NCBI GenBank assembly: GCA_033980235.1
Contig: CM067065.1
Span: 10,004,373-10,068,372 of the forward strand
DNA: 64,000 nt
Direction of reading: 5' to 3'
Source of the DNA: Diadema setosum
Taxonomy: Eukaryota; Echinodermata; Echinoidea; Diadematoida; Diadematidae
Shown here: piece by piece, positions 45,803-58,569 of the stretch
Position numbering within the stretch: position 1 is the first letter of the stretch
Layout: every line of letters starts with the position of its first letter
Position numbers and translations under genes: made by a program
The notes under the pieces: generated by a model
What the model was told of the DNA's origin: nothing
The model's input: the letters and a program-made list of their open reading frames with translations, nothing else
Database searches by the model: none

Positions 45803-47961
45803 CATGTTTTGTTTTTTGTTTCTTGTTTTTTTTATATTACTAAAAAGGCAATATATCCTATAGGGAGGAAGTTGAATCGAAACATAAACGAGGTCTGGAG
45901 TTTCAAGGGTACTACAAAGTAGTAAGTCGCTGATGTTGTTCGGTGTGAGGTCTAATAGTGAAAAAAAAAACAACAACAACAACACGAAAATATTTGTCAT
46001 CTGCCTGCTTAAGGCGTTATTTGTCATGAGCCGCTCAAACAGTATATCTGGTATATATGCTCCATAACATATCGTTTATGCCACAAAAATTGACAAACCT
46101 ACGAATCATACACAGATATCCAAACATGCGGTAACACGTCATGTGAATGTTCTCCTAAGCTTTTGGGGTAATTTGAAAAAAAAAAAAAAAAAAAGACCTC
46201 TGTGATTTTTGTGCACTGGAACAATTTTCTCCCTGTAGTGAACTTCCCTTAATTGCGGAAGATATGAGCCCATGAAACAACGATCTTATGCATAATTATG
46301 TAAAATACTGGGATATCTTGAAATGAAATTGCAATGGTGTTGTAGAAAGCTATGTTGTTTTTTTTTTTCTGCCATTTAAAGTTGCTCATCATACGGGTGC
46401 AAAGAACGAGCAAACGTTCGGTAGATTTAGAAACGCAAAAGTCGTGAAATAAGTGACAATATTTCTTCATAATTGACGCGCACTTCGGCCGGGTATAATC
46501 ACATAGCTATTAATGGGTTTTCGATTTCTTTGTTTGTTTATTTGTTTTATTGTTTACATTTGTGGCAAAAGTTTCACCAACTTCTTCATATTGGTTATAA
46601 TTCCCCTTTTTATACCTCCTTACTTGTTTCGTCATGTCCACATGTTGTTTCCAAGGGTGTGTTCAGTGTTTGAACAAAGATCTTCCGGAACCTGCGGCCA
46701 AATTGTGGCGATGCACTATACCATCATCGTTAATTAAGCCTACTCATAATCGTATGTAATTGATAAGGACCAGGATGTCAAGTGTGCATGCTATTTTTAG
46801 ACATTAAGGAGAGTGGCCTCTTCCATTACCTCATAGGTGAAATCCGTTGGGTATTAAACGCTGTACTATTTTTATTTTGTTGAACGTTATTGCCGTCTGA
46901 CCAAAGGTTATCAATTTCAGTTTATTCTGTGAATGAACATCCTGTTGAATCAGGAACTTCCGGTCAGTAAAACGACCTCTTTCTCTCTCCCTCTCTCTCT
47001 CTCTCTGCCACATTTCCTTCTTGCTCCACGCTTGACATTTGATCTTGCGCTATATGAAAAAAAAAAAACTTTTCCCTGGATATCAAATCTCGAATAACTA
47101 ATCCGTAGTAAGGCTAGGTAGTACTGCCAAGGAAGAAGATATCCACAATATTATACCAGATAGCAAAAGGTGGTCGGGATGTGAACTTTTGACCTTGGGT
47201 AAATTGTTTTAAAGTTGTTATAATGATTTTGTATTATTTCTGTGAACTCATCTTAGCCATGTATATATTCTTTTTAAAGATACTGATTTGTACATATTGT
47301 TCTAATTGCTCGTATTTGCTGTGCAAGTATTCCTCTTTCTATTTATCGTATTATGATGTATACATGCCATAGTAATATATACCGCATTGGCTGAAATTCA
47401 GTCAAGGAATATATTTAGGCAAGAACTGAAATCAAATGACGGTAATGTCAAACCAAAAGCGCATATTGCGCGATTACGAACGAAGTCTTGTATAAAACTA
47501 TTTTGCATGATGTCATCTAACTCTGACGTATTTTTATACGGTGCAAAAATGTTATAGCATGTGCAGGACAATAATTTTGTCACGTCCATTGTGTATACTG
47601 AATGGATGTTCTAAATGACTCATGCATTATCTTATTTATAATTTTGTCTTCTATACTTCATTTCATATTGAGATGGTAAATTGTGCTTGATATACACTAT
47701 GTGGTGCTGTAAATAAAGTATGAGGTTGAACCTTTTAAGGAAAGTTCTTTCTCAGTATTTTGTTCAAATATTTTCTTTTTCAAACACATGGGAAGAGTAC
47801 GATCTCGCTAGGTCCATTTGATGTTGAGCGCTATAATTTTATTGAAAGTGCCAGAATCATATTTTTCAGCATAAATTTATACTAGCGGGCATGTATTATG
47901 GATACATACGGATGCTGCAGGTACATAGCAATACGTGAATATCTCCAGGAGCACACCAACA

Positions 47962-48006
<45 letters not shown>

Positions 48007-48780
48007 CCATATATAGATACGTACACAGAGATAAATGTATTACAAAACAATATACATATAGCGCTTACATGAATTAGAATTTCAAATCACAAAAATTGTT
48101 ATACAATACATAATATAATTTCGATAAATTATCTAAGGAAGCCATTGAAATTACATTATTCAAAATGCAAGGCTAGGAGATCCATTTTCAAGCATTTTGA
48201 TGTAAGCCTATCATCAGTTTTATGACATCAAAAATAAAACATTTCTGGTGATAACCCATTTGTAACATAACGGGAAATATTGCTGTTGTTAAGAAATATT
48301 CAATTCTTTGGACTTTTCGCAACTTTAATCGCAAATATCCGAACCTATCAAGAGTGGTGTTAACTCGTTTTACGATAAAATACATAGATTGATGAATAGA
48401 CAAACAAGTTGCACGAATTTCCATGTAGTAGGAAAGATTTTCAATTTTGTATGATCGTGGCATTAATGACCCATCATAGGATATTATTGAGAATGCTCAC
48501 TTCTAGACCAGAATTAATCTTTTACATACAATGCAATATATCATATTCGTATTTTTCTTGTCATCAGATTTCGGCTACCTTGTCCATCTTCTTAATACGA
48601 GTCCCACGTAAATGTTAACTAGTATAATCCAGTGTACTTTAAAAGTGAGTTTATCAAAGTGAATATTTCGCTATGCTAGTAGCTTTTTTTCCCAGGTGAT
48701 ATGCGTTATTGCGAATGGTAGTTCATTAAAAATGAGGTTCATTAAATCAAACAAACAAAAACAAACAAACAAACGATAAC
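45803..48780. other. No recognisable gene
   Basis: AT-rich sequence with a (CA)n at about 47959-47997 and short A runs. The longest open frames (about 91 codons) have no domain or coding signal. Confidence 0.5.
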
Positions 48781-48781
48781 A

Positions 48782-48891
48782 ACACTGCAAAAAATCCGAT
48801 GTTAAGACTGAAACACCGAGCTGGTGTTAAGTTTCTGGTGCTCAATTGTGGTGTTAGATTAACACCTCCGTGTATTTTTTCAATATTCATG

Positions 48892-48955
<64 letters not shown>

Positions 48956-49643
48956 ACTCTGCACCACAAAAAAAAAAAAAAAAAAGTCGCCAGACATGAA
49001 TTTTTAGTTTAGGCCATGTTCTGAAAGAGCAGACTTTAAGCTTTAAAATGATAGATAACTCAAATCAAATGGACTCTCCTAACCTATCTAAATATTGGAA
49101 AGAAAGCACAAACTCAGGAAAAGTGCGAATTGAGATAAGAGGTTCTGAAGTACATTGTCCATTCAAGCGCTTAATCTTTACCAAACCGTGCTTGCTGTGC
49201 GATGAATGGGGCAAAAAAAACAAGAAGTAAACCACCAGAATAACAACAATGAAGGAATTATTACATTGAGGTGACATTAGACATGCCTTGTTAAGACATT
49301 TTGTCCATAATTACTGCCAAATTTCAAAGCAGTAGCACTATCCTTCCAAAAGTTATTAGAGTTGAAATTGAAAGGTTTGTACAAGGTTTTTTTAAAAAAA
49401 AATGACTGTAAAGACACACCTATCACACTATTCTAAAAAAAAAAAAAAAATGTTTGAAATATATTGCTAAAAACACAATTTCCCGCCCGTTTAATGATAC
49501 CACATAAGCACAGTGTAAAAGAAGACCTGGTCTTTCAGAAAATATGAAAAAGTCAAGATCGGTTAGGTTGACCAATTTCACATATTTTCTGCCCTCGCGC
49601 AAAATCAATGAGTGCGACTTTATGTCCGTTTTGTGGTGCAAGG

Positions 49644-49679
<36 letters not shown>

Positions 49680-50000
49680 AACAGGCTTTAATGAGATGAT
49701 CAATTACTTAGAACACATTTACACCAAAGTAACTTCAGTTGGCCTGGTCTCCTATAGACACAGGGAGTGTTCTCCATTTACATCAACATCAGACAAATCA
49801 ACACCATGCGATGTCAGTGTTAAATCAACACCAGCGCAGTGTCAAACATTTCACCTGCTACAGTATGAAATTACACCACGAAGCGCCAGGTGAACACTTT
49901 TTGAACCCCATCAAAATAATACTTTCAACATCTATCGGTCCGGTCTTCTGTTGACTCTCGATCGGTGTTAGATTTGACACGCATGGTGTGAAAATGTAAG
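48782..50000. mobile_element. AACACC TIR element, copy 2, split by a nested insertion
   Basis: The left part (48782-48870: CACTGCAAAAAATCCGATGT, ACCGAGCTGGTGTTAAG) and right part (49700-50000: CACCATGCGATGTCAGTGTT, ATCGGTGTTAGATTTGACAC) match the two sides of the element at 16995-17530. The GTGACCGTGCAC element lies between them. Confidence 0.65.
48953..49650 (-). mobile_element. GTGACCGTGCAC element, nested copy
   Basis: Full-length reverse copy: starts GTGACTCTGCACCACAAAA and ends TTTTGTGGTGCAAGGTCATA. (TA)n/(TG)n tracts lie on both sides, suggesting insertion into a TA-rich site in the AACACC element. Confidence 0.75.
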
Positions 50001-50185
50001 ACCAATTATTGTTATTATCATTATTATTATTATTATTAAGTGAAGGCGCTATAACCTAACCCTCGGAATTATGGGAGAATATTCTTTAATTTGCGGATAT
50101 ATGAGCATTCAGAATAGTGAACCTTTGGAAAAACTCACCTTACTACACATTCGCAAAAGCAGACCTTCGTAATAACGAATCATAA

Positions 50186-50888
50186 ATGTGACCGTGCACC
50201 TCAAAACGAACTCAAAACGAACATAAAGTCGCACACACTGATTTTGCGTGAGGACTGAAAATAAGTGAAATAGGTCAACCTAGCCGAACTTGACTTTTTC
50301 ATATTGTCTGAAAGAGCGGGTCTTCTTTTACATTATGCTAAAATTTGGTATCATAAAACGGGCAGGAACGTGTGTTTTTTAGCAGTTAATCTCGAACATT
50401 TTTTGGTAGAATAGTGTGATGAGGTGTGTCTTTAGAATCCCTTTTTCATTTCTGAAAAACCCTGTCCACACTCTTCACTTTCAATTCTAATAACTTTTGA
50501 AAGGATAGTGCTACTGCTTTGAAAGTTGGCATTAATTATGGACAGAATGTGTTAATGAGGCGTGCTTATTTTCAGTTCAATCTGATAATCCCTTCATTGT
50601 TGTTACTCTGGGGGTTTACTTCCTATTTTTTGTCCCTTTCATCGCACAGCCAGCACGGTTTGGTAAAGATTAAGCGCTTGAATAGACACTGTACTTCAGA
50701 GCCTCTTTTCTCAGTTCACACTTTTCCTGAGTTTGTGCTTTCTTTCCAATATTTAGATAGGTTAGGAGAGTCCATTTGATTTGAGTTATACATCGTTTTA
50801 TAGCTTAAAGTTTGCTCTTTCAGAATATGGTCTTAACTAAAAATTCATGTCTGGCGACTTTTTGTTTGTTTTGAGGTGCAGGGTCACA
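50186..50888 (+). mobile_element. GTGACCGTGCAC element, second plus-strand copy
   Basis: Very similar to 27210-27913 throughout. Ends ATGTGACCGTGCACCTCAAA and TTTTGAGGTGCAGGGTCACA. The motif AAAACGAACTCAAAACGAAC shows a small duplication at the left end. Confidence 0.8.
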
Positions 50889-51340
50889 AATGTTAACTCC
50901 TAGTGACCCGGATCTTAATCTTGCGAGCAAGGATGTTTCGGGGCTCAACGCTCAGTGAAATTAACTGTAAAATATTGTGAGAACTCACGTGTGCCTTTAC
51001 CCCTGTTAGAGAGCAAAACATATTTTTGCCTCTGATAAGACGTAATTGGAGGTTTAATGTGTGATAGGCCTCTAAGTCACAGATTCCTCTCGGCTTCCAA
51101 TCTCCCGTCAAGGAGCGGAGGGAAAACCCAGCGTAGTGATGCGTTCCTCACACCACGGTTGCTGGGCAACTGATTCCCTATACCCTCGTCAGGTCTCCCC
51201 GGGCGACCACAGCAGCAACGGTCGGTAGACCAGTATCCACCCCGGAAATTGCACCACTACGAGAAGAACAAGGCGGTAGGACTCTCTCCCAAGCGTGCAT
51301 TCTGCGTCCGGGTGTGAAGAGGTGAAATTGGCACCGATCA
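50889..51340. other. GC-richer segment with SINE-tail-like sequence; function unknown
   Basis: 50990-51066 resembles SINE tails (GTTAGAGAGCAAAACAT, AATTGGAGGTTTAATGTGTG). 51090-51340 is less AT-rich than its surroundings and has no recognised ORF or RNA fold. Confidence 0.35.
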
Positions 51341-52210
51341 ATGCTGTAAATGGAAAATTACATTATTGATATCATCAGCCAAGACTATAGATGGAGACGA
51401 TTCTGTCTTGGAAATTCCCGGGTGTGGTTGAATTATAATTACCCTATAATTTTCTTGTTAAAAGTGTTTAAGACACGTGTTAACATCATGGTGGCTCACA
51501 TTATTTCAGAAATTTTGAAGGTTTGCAATAGGCGAATTTTTGATGTCATAATTCGTAAATCCAAAATCCTCCAACCTAAAAACGTTTAGAGATTGATGCT
51601 GCTTCTATCAAGAGATATATGAACACGCTCTTATCGTGCTAAATGACAATTACTCTAACACTATTTTTTCCCACATGTACCAAAAGAAATGATAGAATAT
51701 AATTATGGCCCGTGCACACACAAAAAAAAATCTTTTAAATTGTATTCCACTCCTTGCATGCATATTTTTATGTGACCATTGTTGATTTGTCATTGAGATG
51801 TAAAATTGTGCAAGTGGAAAATATCACAGAAACTGAAACTGGATGTATGTATGGAAGATATTTGATAATCATTATAATCGCTTCACTGCTTTTAAGCATT
51901 TAATATTTTTTATTAACCCTACCATTTTACTTAACATTATATTTACACGATAACACAGACCCTACATGGTTGCATCAAACCAAGAAGCTCAGATTCTTCA
52001 ACTGTAACCATTGCCTCTGAGATGCAAATGTCGTTGCACACACTTGAACATTTTGTTTAGTAATCGAACAGCCAGCTCTGTAAAGCGTATTTGATATGCC
52101 GATTGAATACAGACAAAAGCAACAAAAACAAAAAGCAACGCTCAAAACTTCCTTCTGTTTAATTAAATCATATTTTAAGCAACCACGCAGGCATCGTCGG
52201 CCCCTCCGCC
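51341..52210. other. No recognisable gene
   Basis: AT-rich. Nothing supported. Confidence 0.5.
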
Positions 52211-52608
52211 TTAAAGGGTGTGTACAGTTCTGGTTGAGGTGATGATTAAGATTTTAACGTTTTGCGAGATATTCAGAAACCACTCTTTGAGATGCCAAAG
52301 AGCATACAATTCTAAGGGTATCAAAAGTTCATTTGATGAAAATTGGTTTTGAAATGGCTGAGATATCCAAAAACAAGGTGAAACAAAGAAACGCTAACAA
52401 AAAGACGTGGCTTGTCGCCTTGTATTATTATCACTTTTTTTATATCTCAGCCATTTGAAAACCAATTATTTTTTTTCATCAAATAAACAATGAATCCTTC
52501 TTAAAATTACATGTTCTTTTATATTTCATAAGAAGTTTCTCATTATCTCACTTACGAATGTTCAAAAAATGAATCCCCACTTCAAGCGGTACTGTACAGT
52601 CCCTTTAA
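52211..52608. mobile_element. TTAAAGGG..ACTGTACAG MITE, 398 bp
   Basis: Left end TTAAAGGGTGTGTACAGTTC and right end (inverse) TTTAAAGGGACTGTACAGTA form imperfect TIRs. An internal inverted pair, TTTGATGAAAATTGGTTTTG and AAAACCAATTATTTTTTTTC followed by ATCAAA, adds symmetry. Related to 21546-21898. Confidence 0.7.
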
Positions 52609-53062
52609 ATTCAAAGAAATTGAAGAAATGAAAAATAGATAAAATAAAGCAGACTCTAACCAGGCAATAAACATAACTAACCTATCGACTCGATTGGGTT
52701 CTGTGGATAGTGAACTCAGAGAACTCAATGCTTAGAAAAACCCAGAGCTTCCTTGTACAAATAAAAAAGAAATAGGGATTAAATTCATTAAATACTATGC
52801 AACCGAAAACCGGAGATCAGATGTTTCAATTAGATGTGATTCAATGTTCCTTTGACGTTTCTTAGAGCAAAGGACGATAAACAAGAAATAAGGGGCAAGA
52901 AAAATAAAAACGAAAGTGAGGGAATATGAGAGGAGGTTTTTCAAAGTGGTGACGTCTTTCGAAACTATTTTTTTCTTTACATTGACTGATTCATTGAACA
53001 GACGATGAACACTGCACAATGACATGAACAAACCCATGCAGAAAGAGAGTCATACCGATATG

Positions 53063-53067
<5 letters not shown>

Positions 53068-53114
<47 letters not shown>

Positions 53115-53131
53115 ATTATATATATATATAG
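53068..53131. repeat. (TA)n microsatellite
   Basis: About 60 bp of near-pure TA. Confidence 0.95.
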
Positions 53132-53341
53132 TAGGTGTTCTATACAATATTTATGAATAAAAGCAAAATTAGCAATTTAATACATCTGTGAAAAGTTATT
53201 ATGTTTAATTCTTTTTATACATGCTGATATATAAACATTGTGACGAAGTGTTTTAAAAACGCACGCAAATCTTTGCGAGGGTAAAAATAGTTACAACGTC
53301 ATGCAGTTTTGCATTTTGTTGTTCACTTCATCTTATCCATA

Positions 53342-53590
53342 TGAAAAGTTTGTTTGCAAAAACCGATAAGTCCATATTTGTCAAATGGAGATATTTGCGA
53401 TTAAAGGTCAAGAAAAATAAAGGGAATAATAAGAAAAAATTTGCTTCTTTTGACCATAACTTCAAAAATATACCTTTATATGTAGTGACCAATATATCAT
53501 TTAAAAGGTATTATTTTGTACTCTATGACAGAGACCGTACTTCAAAATCTTCAAATATGGACTTATCGGTTTTTGCAAACAAACTCTTCA
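53342..53590. mobile_element. MITE, copy 4 (TGAAGAGTTTG family)
   Basis: A 249-bp copy in reverse orientation to copies 1 and 3, flanked by TA. The 133-codon open frame through it is an artefact of the repeat: the frame is not kept in other copies. Confidence 0.85.
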
Positions 53591-53739
53591 TATATTATAC
53601 TAGTTATATCATAATGTACGTTGTCTATTATACCTTCGTGGGTACAACATTCTTTGTACAATATGATGTCTTAGTATTTTTTTTCTTGACATTGTACATG
53701 GATATGTATTTATATGATATGATATACATATATCTTGTA

Positions 53740-54066
53740 TAAAGAGTTTGTTTGCAAAAACCGATTTTTGAAGATTTTGAAGTACGGTCTCTGTCATAAA
53801 GTACAAAAGAATACCTTTTAAATGATATATTGGTCACTACATATAAAGGTATATTTTAGAAGTTATGGTCAAAAGATTAAAGGTCAAGAAAAATAAAGAA
53901 AATAATAAGAAAATTTTTGATTCTTTTGACCATAACTTCAAAAATATACCTTTATATGTAGTGACCAATATATAATTTAAAAGGTATTATTTTGTACTTT
54001 ATGACAGAGATCGTACTTCAAAATCTTCAAAAATGGACTTATCGGTTTTTGCAAACAAACCCTTCA
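53740..54066. mobile_element. MITE, copy 5: rearranged foldback derivative
   Basis: 53768-53873 carries the half GAAGATTTTGAAGTACGGTC through AGTTATGGTCAAAAG in one orientation. 53875-54030 carries the same sequence in the opposite orientation. The result is an inverted repeat with arms of about 105 bp and a spacer of about 50 bp inside the usual termini. Confidence 0.8.
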
Positions 54067-54069
54067 TAT

Positions 54070-54815
54070 ACATACATACATAATTCTACATGCATTGTTG
54101 TGTATATTTACATTTACACAACTATATGTTTATTATTTATCTCTCTCACACACACACACACACGCAAAAGGTTTCAAGTTACCTTGCATATTCAAGATTT
54201 GAAGAACAAAGCGAAATAAATCGAATTTTAGTCACAAAAAGCTAATTTAAAAAAAAAAAGGAGCACAAATGTGTTACATTGTCATTGAAGTAGATGTGAA
54301 CCCCGAAAATCAATCCTTAAAGAAAACAGAAAAATAATTAGTGCAGTCGAACGGTGTACATCATCTGCTGGTCTAACTGCGACCAGCTCCCAACGCAACA
54401 GTATAACTGTGTACAAGGAGCGAGCAGGGTTTGATACTGCTGGGCATACCTGTTATAGTTATAGCGGAGAGAGTGGCAGAATGATTTAATGGTGTCTGTA
54501 GGATGAAGGTATGGGATCAAAACTATAATTATATTCATGGATGGATGTAAAAGATGGGTCCCATCCTCTTTTAGGACATTTATTTTGTTTACATTACATA
54601 TTTCATTCATTTCAAACGGATTTCCATCAAATAAACATTGGTTCCTCGACTTCGAATGGTTTGTGCGCTTTAATAGTTTGTATACAGGGTACTATAGTGA
54701 TTCTTATTTCTGATTATCTTTCAAAAAGTTAGATGTGTCGGGTGGTGATCAGATGAGGCAAGATCGTCCAATGAGGATCACGCGCGACATGAATTATGTC
54801 TGACACTCATCTGAT
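54070..54815. other. No recognisable gene
   Basis: AT-rich with a short CA tract near 54147-54163. Confidence 0.5.
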
Positions 54816-54819
54816 ATTA

Positions 54820-55175
54820 ACCCATTCCATGCGGGAACCTGGCTGTCTGTGTATTAAGTCTATGGGGATTTCGGAATTCAGTATGGATCAGGTCAATACT
54901 CGACCAACCGAGTCACATTATTCATAACACTGCGATCCGATACACTCTAGTGGGTGCCCGGAAGCAACAATCTTTGCTTCCGATGAATGACCGATGAGAG
55001 CGAGAGAGACAAAAAAAGGTCTCTCTTGAATGGGGGAATTACCTGCAAGAGGTTTAGCGCAATTACCCCCTGGAAAATTAACCCGGACCCTTCTCCTGTC
55101 CCTAATCTTGATCCTGAACCTAATCATAACCCCAACCAAAACTCCTAACCCTAATCCTAGTCTTCAATCTAACAT
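54820..55175. repeat. GGTTAA/CCCATAGACTTAA unit plus degenerate CCTAA repeats
   Basis: 54820-54895 is the inverse of 40391-40475. 55036-55175 contains CAATTACCCCCTGGAAAATT and CCTAATC/CCTAACC units related to 4795-4990. Confidence 0.5.
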
Positions 55176-55399
55176 TACTACTAACCAGTATTAATAAGCC
55201 TGGGGAGGGGGGAGGGGACTGCCCTCTGTGGGTTAATGCCCGGATACGACCTACGCATTTGTGGTACATCTTTTCCTGCCGTATGATGCAGTATAACCGG
55301 GCAGGGAGTGCCAGTCTTGTATTCAGCCCAGGGCAGCACCACATGCTTCTCATGCTCCTCAAGCCTACCTGCCTGTAGTCTCTGGACCCTTTTTACTCG

Positions 55400-55760
55400 T
55401 AGCCGTGATTCAGTGTGCGCGACAAGCCGAGGGCGTGACAACCGAAGATTGTGATTCGCCGAGAACCGTGATTCCCGAGGGAAAAAAAGAAAAAAAAAAG
55501 TAAAGGGCGTTGGGCGCGCGCAGTCTTACGATTATGGCAATCCGAAAATTTGCGCCCTCTCTTGGTTTATCGCACCAAGGAAAAGGGGACGGAGCCGAGA
55601 CTAACCTGCCTGGCGCAGGTGGCAGTCTTCCACGATGTGACTCAGCGTCAGCGTTTGATCTTCCATCCGTGATGTGAAAATGGCGAGAGCACGAGCGCCG
55701 CTCCCATCTTCAAGACAAGTGTGACAGTCGCAAGTCGAGGTATAAAGGAACTAAACATTT
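55400..55760 (+). promoter_or_regulatory. CpG-richer segment with TATAAA; possible promoter or unlinked first exon
   Basis: GTGATTCGCCGAGAACCGTG, GGCGTTGGGCGCGCGCAG and GGCGAGAGCACGAGCGCCGC are unusually CpG-rich for this window, and GGTATAAAGG follows at 55739-55748. No downstream coding exon was recognised. Confidence 0.25.
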
Positions 55761-55814
55761 CGACCTTGAGCTGAATGGCCCATTTTTCTAGACAGCTCGA
55801 CACTCGAGAAATTG

Positions 55815-56105
55815 AAGCAACCCCCCCCCCCCTCGCAAACGTTTCACCCGAATCTATTGCAGTTTAAAGTGATCATTATCAATATCTGTGGCTGCATCAA
55901 ATTTCTTATCATGGCCCGCGCAAGCAGGAGGAGGGGGAGGGGGGGGGGGGGGGTTCGCCATCCACTCACCCACTTCTTTTGTACCATTCAAAGGAATGTA
56001 CATAAAGTGTCACCACTTTTGACCTCCACTTCTTTTTTACCCTGGAAGTGCGTAACTGTTTCTTCCTTCTTCTTCTTCTTCTTCTTCTTCTTTTTTTTTT
56101 TTGAT
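55815..56105. repeat. Poly-C, poly-G and (TTC)n/poly-T tracts
   Basis: A C run near 55821-55833, a G-rich run at 55930-55953 and (TTC)n followed by poly-T at about 56065-56102. Otherwise non-coding. Confidence 0.85.
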
Positions 56106-56109
56106 CATG

Positions 56110-57175
56110 GAAAAAATATGATCAAATTATGAGTTTTCTCGCTGCATTCAAATAAAAAAACATTATCCTCTCAAACTATTATTACTGTACAGGTATCGAG
56201 CTGTCAAAGATTTGTGGTCGATTTTGGAGTGGATGGAATTGTATTGTAGCCGAGTTGTGTAACTCCTTATTGACAGGTGTAAACTCTGAGGACAACACGT
56301 GATACAATCTAACCTATCACAACGCATGTTTTACTCTACCTATTTTGCTATCAACGATTATTGAATAACTTCTGGTGTAATTGGGTTTGCTTTGAAGAGA
56401 GGGGGGATGCGTATAGTCATAAAAGCTTTCTTCATCGTACTGTTTTCTCTGTGAATGAGATCGTATGCTTGATTTGTATTATCATGAGGACTTCATTTAT
56501 GCATACGATGGCAGTCTCCGCCATTGTTCGCAATAATTAAAGTTACTGAAATAATCACAAATTTTCTAATTCTCTGATGGTGTAATGTTTTAATACAATT
56601 GAATTTTACATAATTGTATGTATTATGCTTTGTGATTGGTATGTTTGTATCATTTTGTCCCCTGTATGTTTATTTTTTTATTTCTTTTATGTGTGCTATG
56701 TTATACTGTTCTTCAAGAGTGCAGAAAATTAATCAAATCAAATCAAATCATTTCAAACCAAACACTAGATGAAAGTGAAAGCATTAAAAAAGCAACCCCC
56801 TCAACGGTCCTAACTTTATCTGTGTTAAATTCATTCTTGACAAAACCTTTACTGTTTCGTATATTTGGTTATTAATTAATCTATTTATTCCATTCCTTCT
56901 GGGATGAATATTTCTATGTGCAAAATGTATATATTAAAAAAAAAAACCACAACTCCAGTTTCTATGATTACAATCAATTTGTACTTTTGCTCGCGACTTT
57001 ATCATTGTTCGCAAGAATTGCGGAATGCTGAACATGCGAACGCCTTTTCACCATGCTACCGCCAACGGTTGGATACAGAACAGTGAATCATTCTGTTCAT
57101 AAAGGAAGAAGCTGTCATCAACGTTGTTGACTTGTTAGAGTTATGGGAGTGTTCTGTTAGTAATTCTTTTATTTT
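56110..57175. other. No recognisable gene
   Basis: AT-rich. A short (AATCA)n is at about 56731-56752. Nothing else supported. Confidence 0.5.
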
Positions 57176-57179
57176 CTTT

Positions 57180-57415
57180 GGTTAGGGTTATAAGGTTAGA
57201 TTAATGTTAAAGTAAAAGTTGGGGTTATAATTAGGGTTATGATTAGGTTTAGGGTAAGAGTTAGAGTTAGGGCTAGGGTTAGAGTTAGCAGGGGCATATC
57301 CAGGAATTCCGTAAAGGGGAGGTTTACAAAATTAGGGGGAGTTGCACTTGCTTTTCTCTTTATTTCTTTTGTTTTAACACACACAAAAAAAAATAAAGAG
57401 GGGGTATTTTCTTCT
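57180..57415. repeat. Degenerate GGTTAG repeats followed by the GGGGCATATCCAGGAATTCC repeat
   Basis: GGTTAGGGTTATAAGGTTAG and later units to 57290, then sequence matching 16117-16260. Confidence 0.55.
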
Positions 57416-58329
57416 TTTTTTTGCATGGAAATTGAGCAGTTTTTAATATGCGTTATTCATTGAACAAGTATTCTTGTCATGTGTGACTTAAAAAAAAAAG
57501 TTTGTCAAACCATAATGTTTGAGTTTTTAGTAATGAAACGTAAAAGCAGAATGTTATTTAACATGTGCATTTAACAGTGATAAAAAAAAAATATATTTTT
57601 TTTCATTGACACTTGTATCGAAACTTCCTGAGGTAGCTAGGTAATTATGTGGCATGATAGCATATCTCCTTTAATGGTAATGGGAATGTTTAAGGTGAAT
57701 AGATCAACTACTCAGTATCACAATGCTTTATAATATAAAGCATTGTGATACATATTTGATATATTATATCAAAGAGTTACCAAGTCCAGTACAGCGCGTG
57801 TGTTTTTTCTCTTTCTTTTCCTCTGTATATAGTCCAGTCAAAATATGAAATGACCCACAACTAATGGCAACAGAAACGATTCCACTTGCATTTGACCCAG
57901 AAGAGCTATTAAAATAACGTATCAAAAGTTCCCTAAAATTCGAGTGGTGGATCAGTGTCTAATTTGCATAAATTCAAAATGGCCGCCATACAACCTATTT
58001 ATTTCTATATCTCGAGATATATAACCCACAGAAAGTAAATTTCGGTGTCTAAACCTATGTTTTTAAGGTCAAGGAATTCAAATATGTTATCTTTAGCAAC
58101 TTTCAAGCATCCCTTTATATAGTTTTTGCATATATTTGCATATAATTCCATACAAAATGGCCGCAATATTGCCTGTGCATGCCAGTATCTTGGTGTATCA
58201 GTAATGTAGTACACTCAGGAATAAGTCGCTGTAATATCTGGACATAAAACCCGTAGAAAATAGGTTATAGTGTCTAAACCTCTGGGTTTTTTTTAGGTCA
58301 GGGAATACAATTATGATATAAGCAGTAAC

Positions 58330-58560
58330 TTTCAATCTTCCCTTTATACATTTTCTGCATATATTTGCATTTAATTAAATGCAAATTGGCCGCCATGATG
58401 CCTCTACAGGCTTATATCTCTATCTGTAAAAGGTACCTAGTGATGGTGTCTTTGGTCTTAATTTTACTGCTGAGAATCACTGCTGTAGAATACGTTCCAC
58501 TCAGGAATAATTACCTATATTTCACTAAAAATTTGCATAGCTATATTTATGCATAAATCT
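58330..58560. repeat. Dispersed repeat, inverse of about 61025-61270
   Basis: Shared blocks (inverse): TGCATATATTTGCAT, GGCCGCCAT, GCCTCTACAGGCTTATATCT, GGTACC.AGTGATGGTGTCT and TTCCACTCAGGAATAATTACC. A more diverged partial copy is at 57950-58250. Confidence 0.65.
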
Positions 58561-58569
58561 ATTTAAACT

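Noticed and set aside
50519..50779. 86-codon open frame
   Set aside because: Lies inside the GTGACCGTGCAC repeat; other copies have stops.
53341..53742. 133-codon open frame
   Set aside because: Runs through MITE copy 4. The frame is not conserved in the other copies and has no domain.
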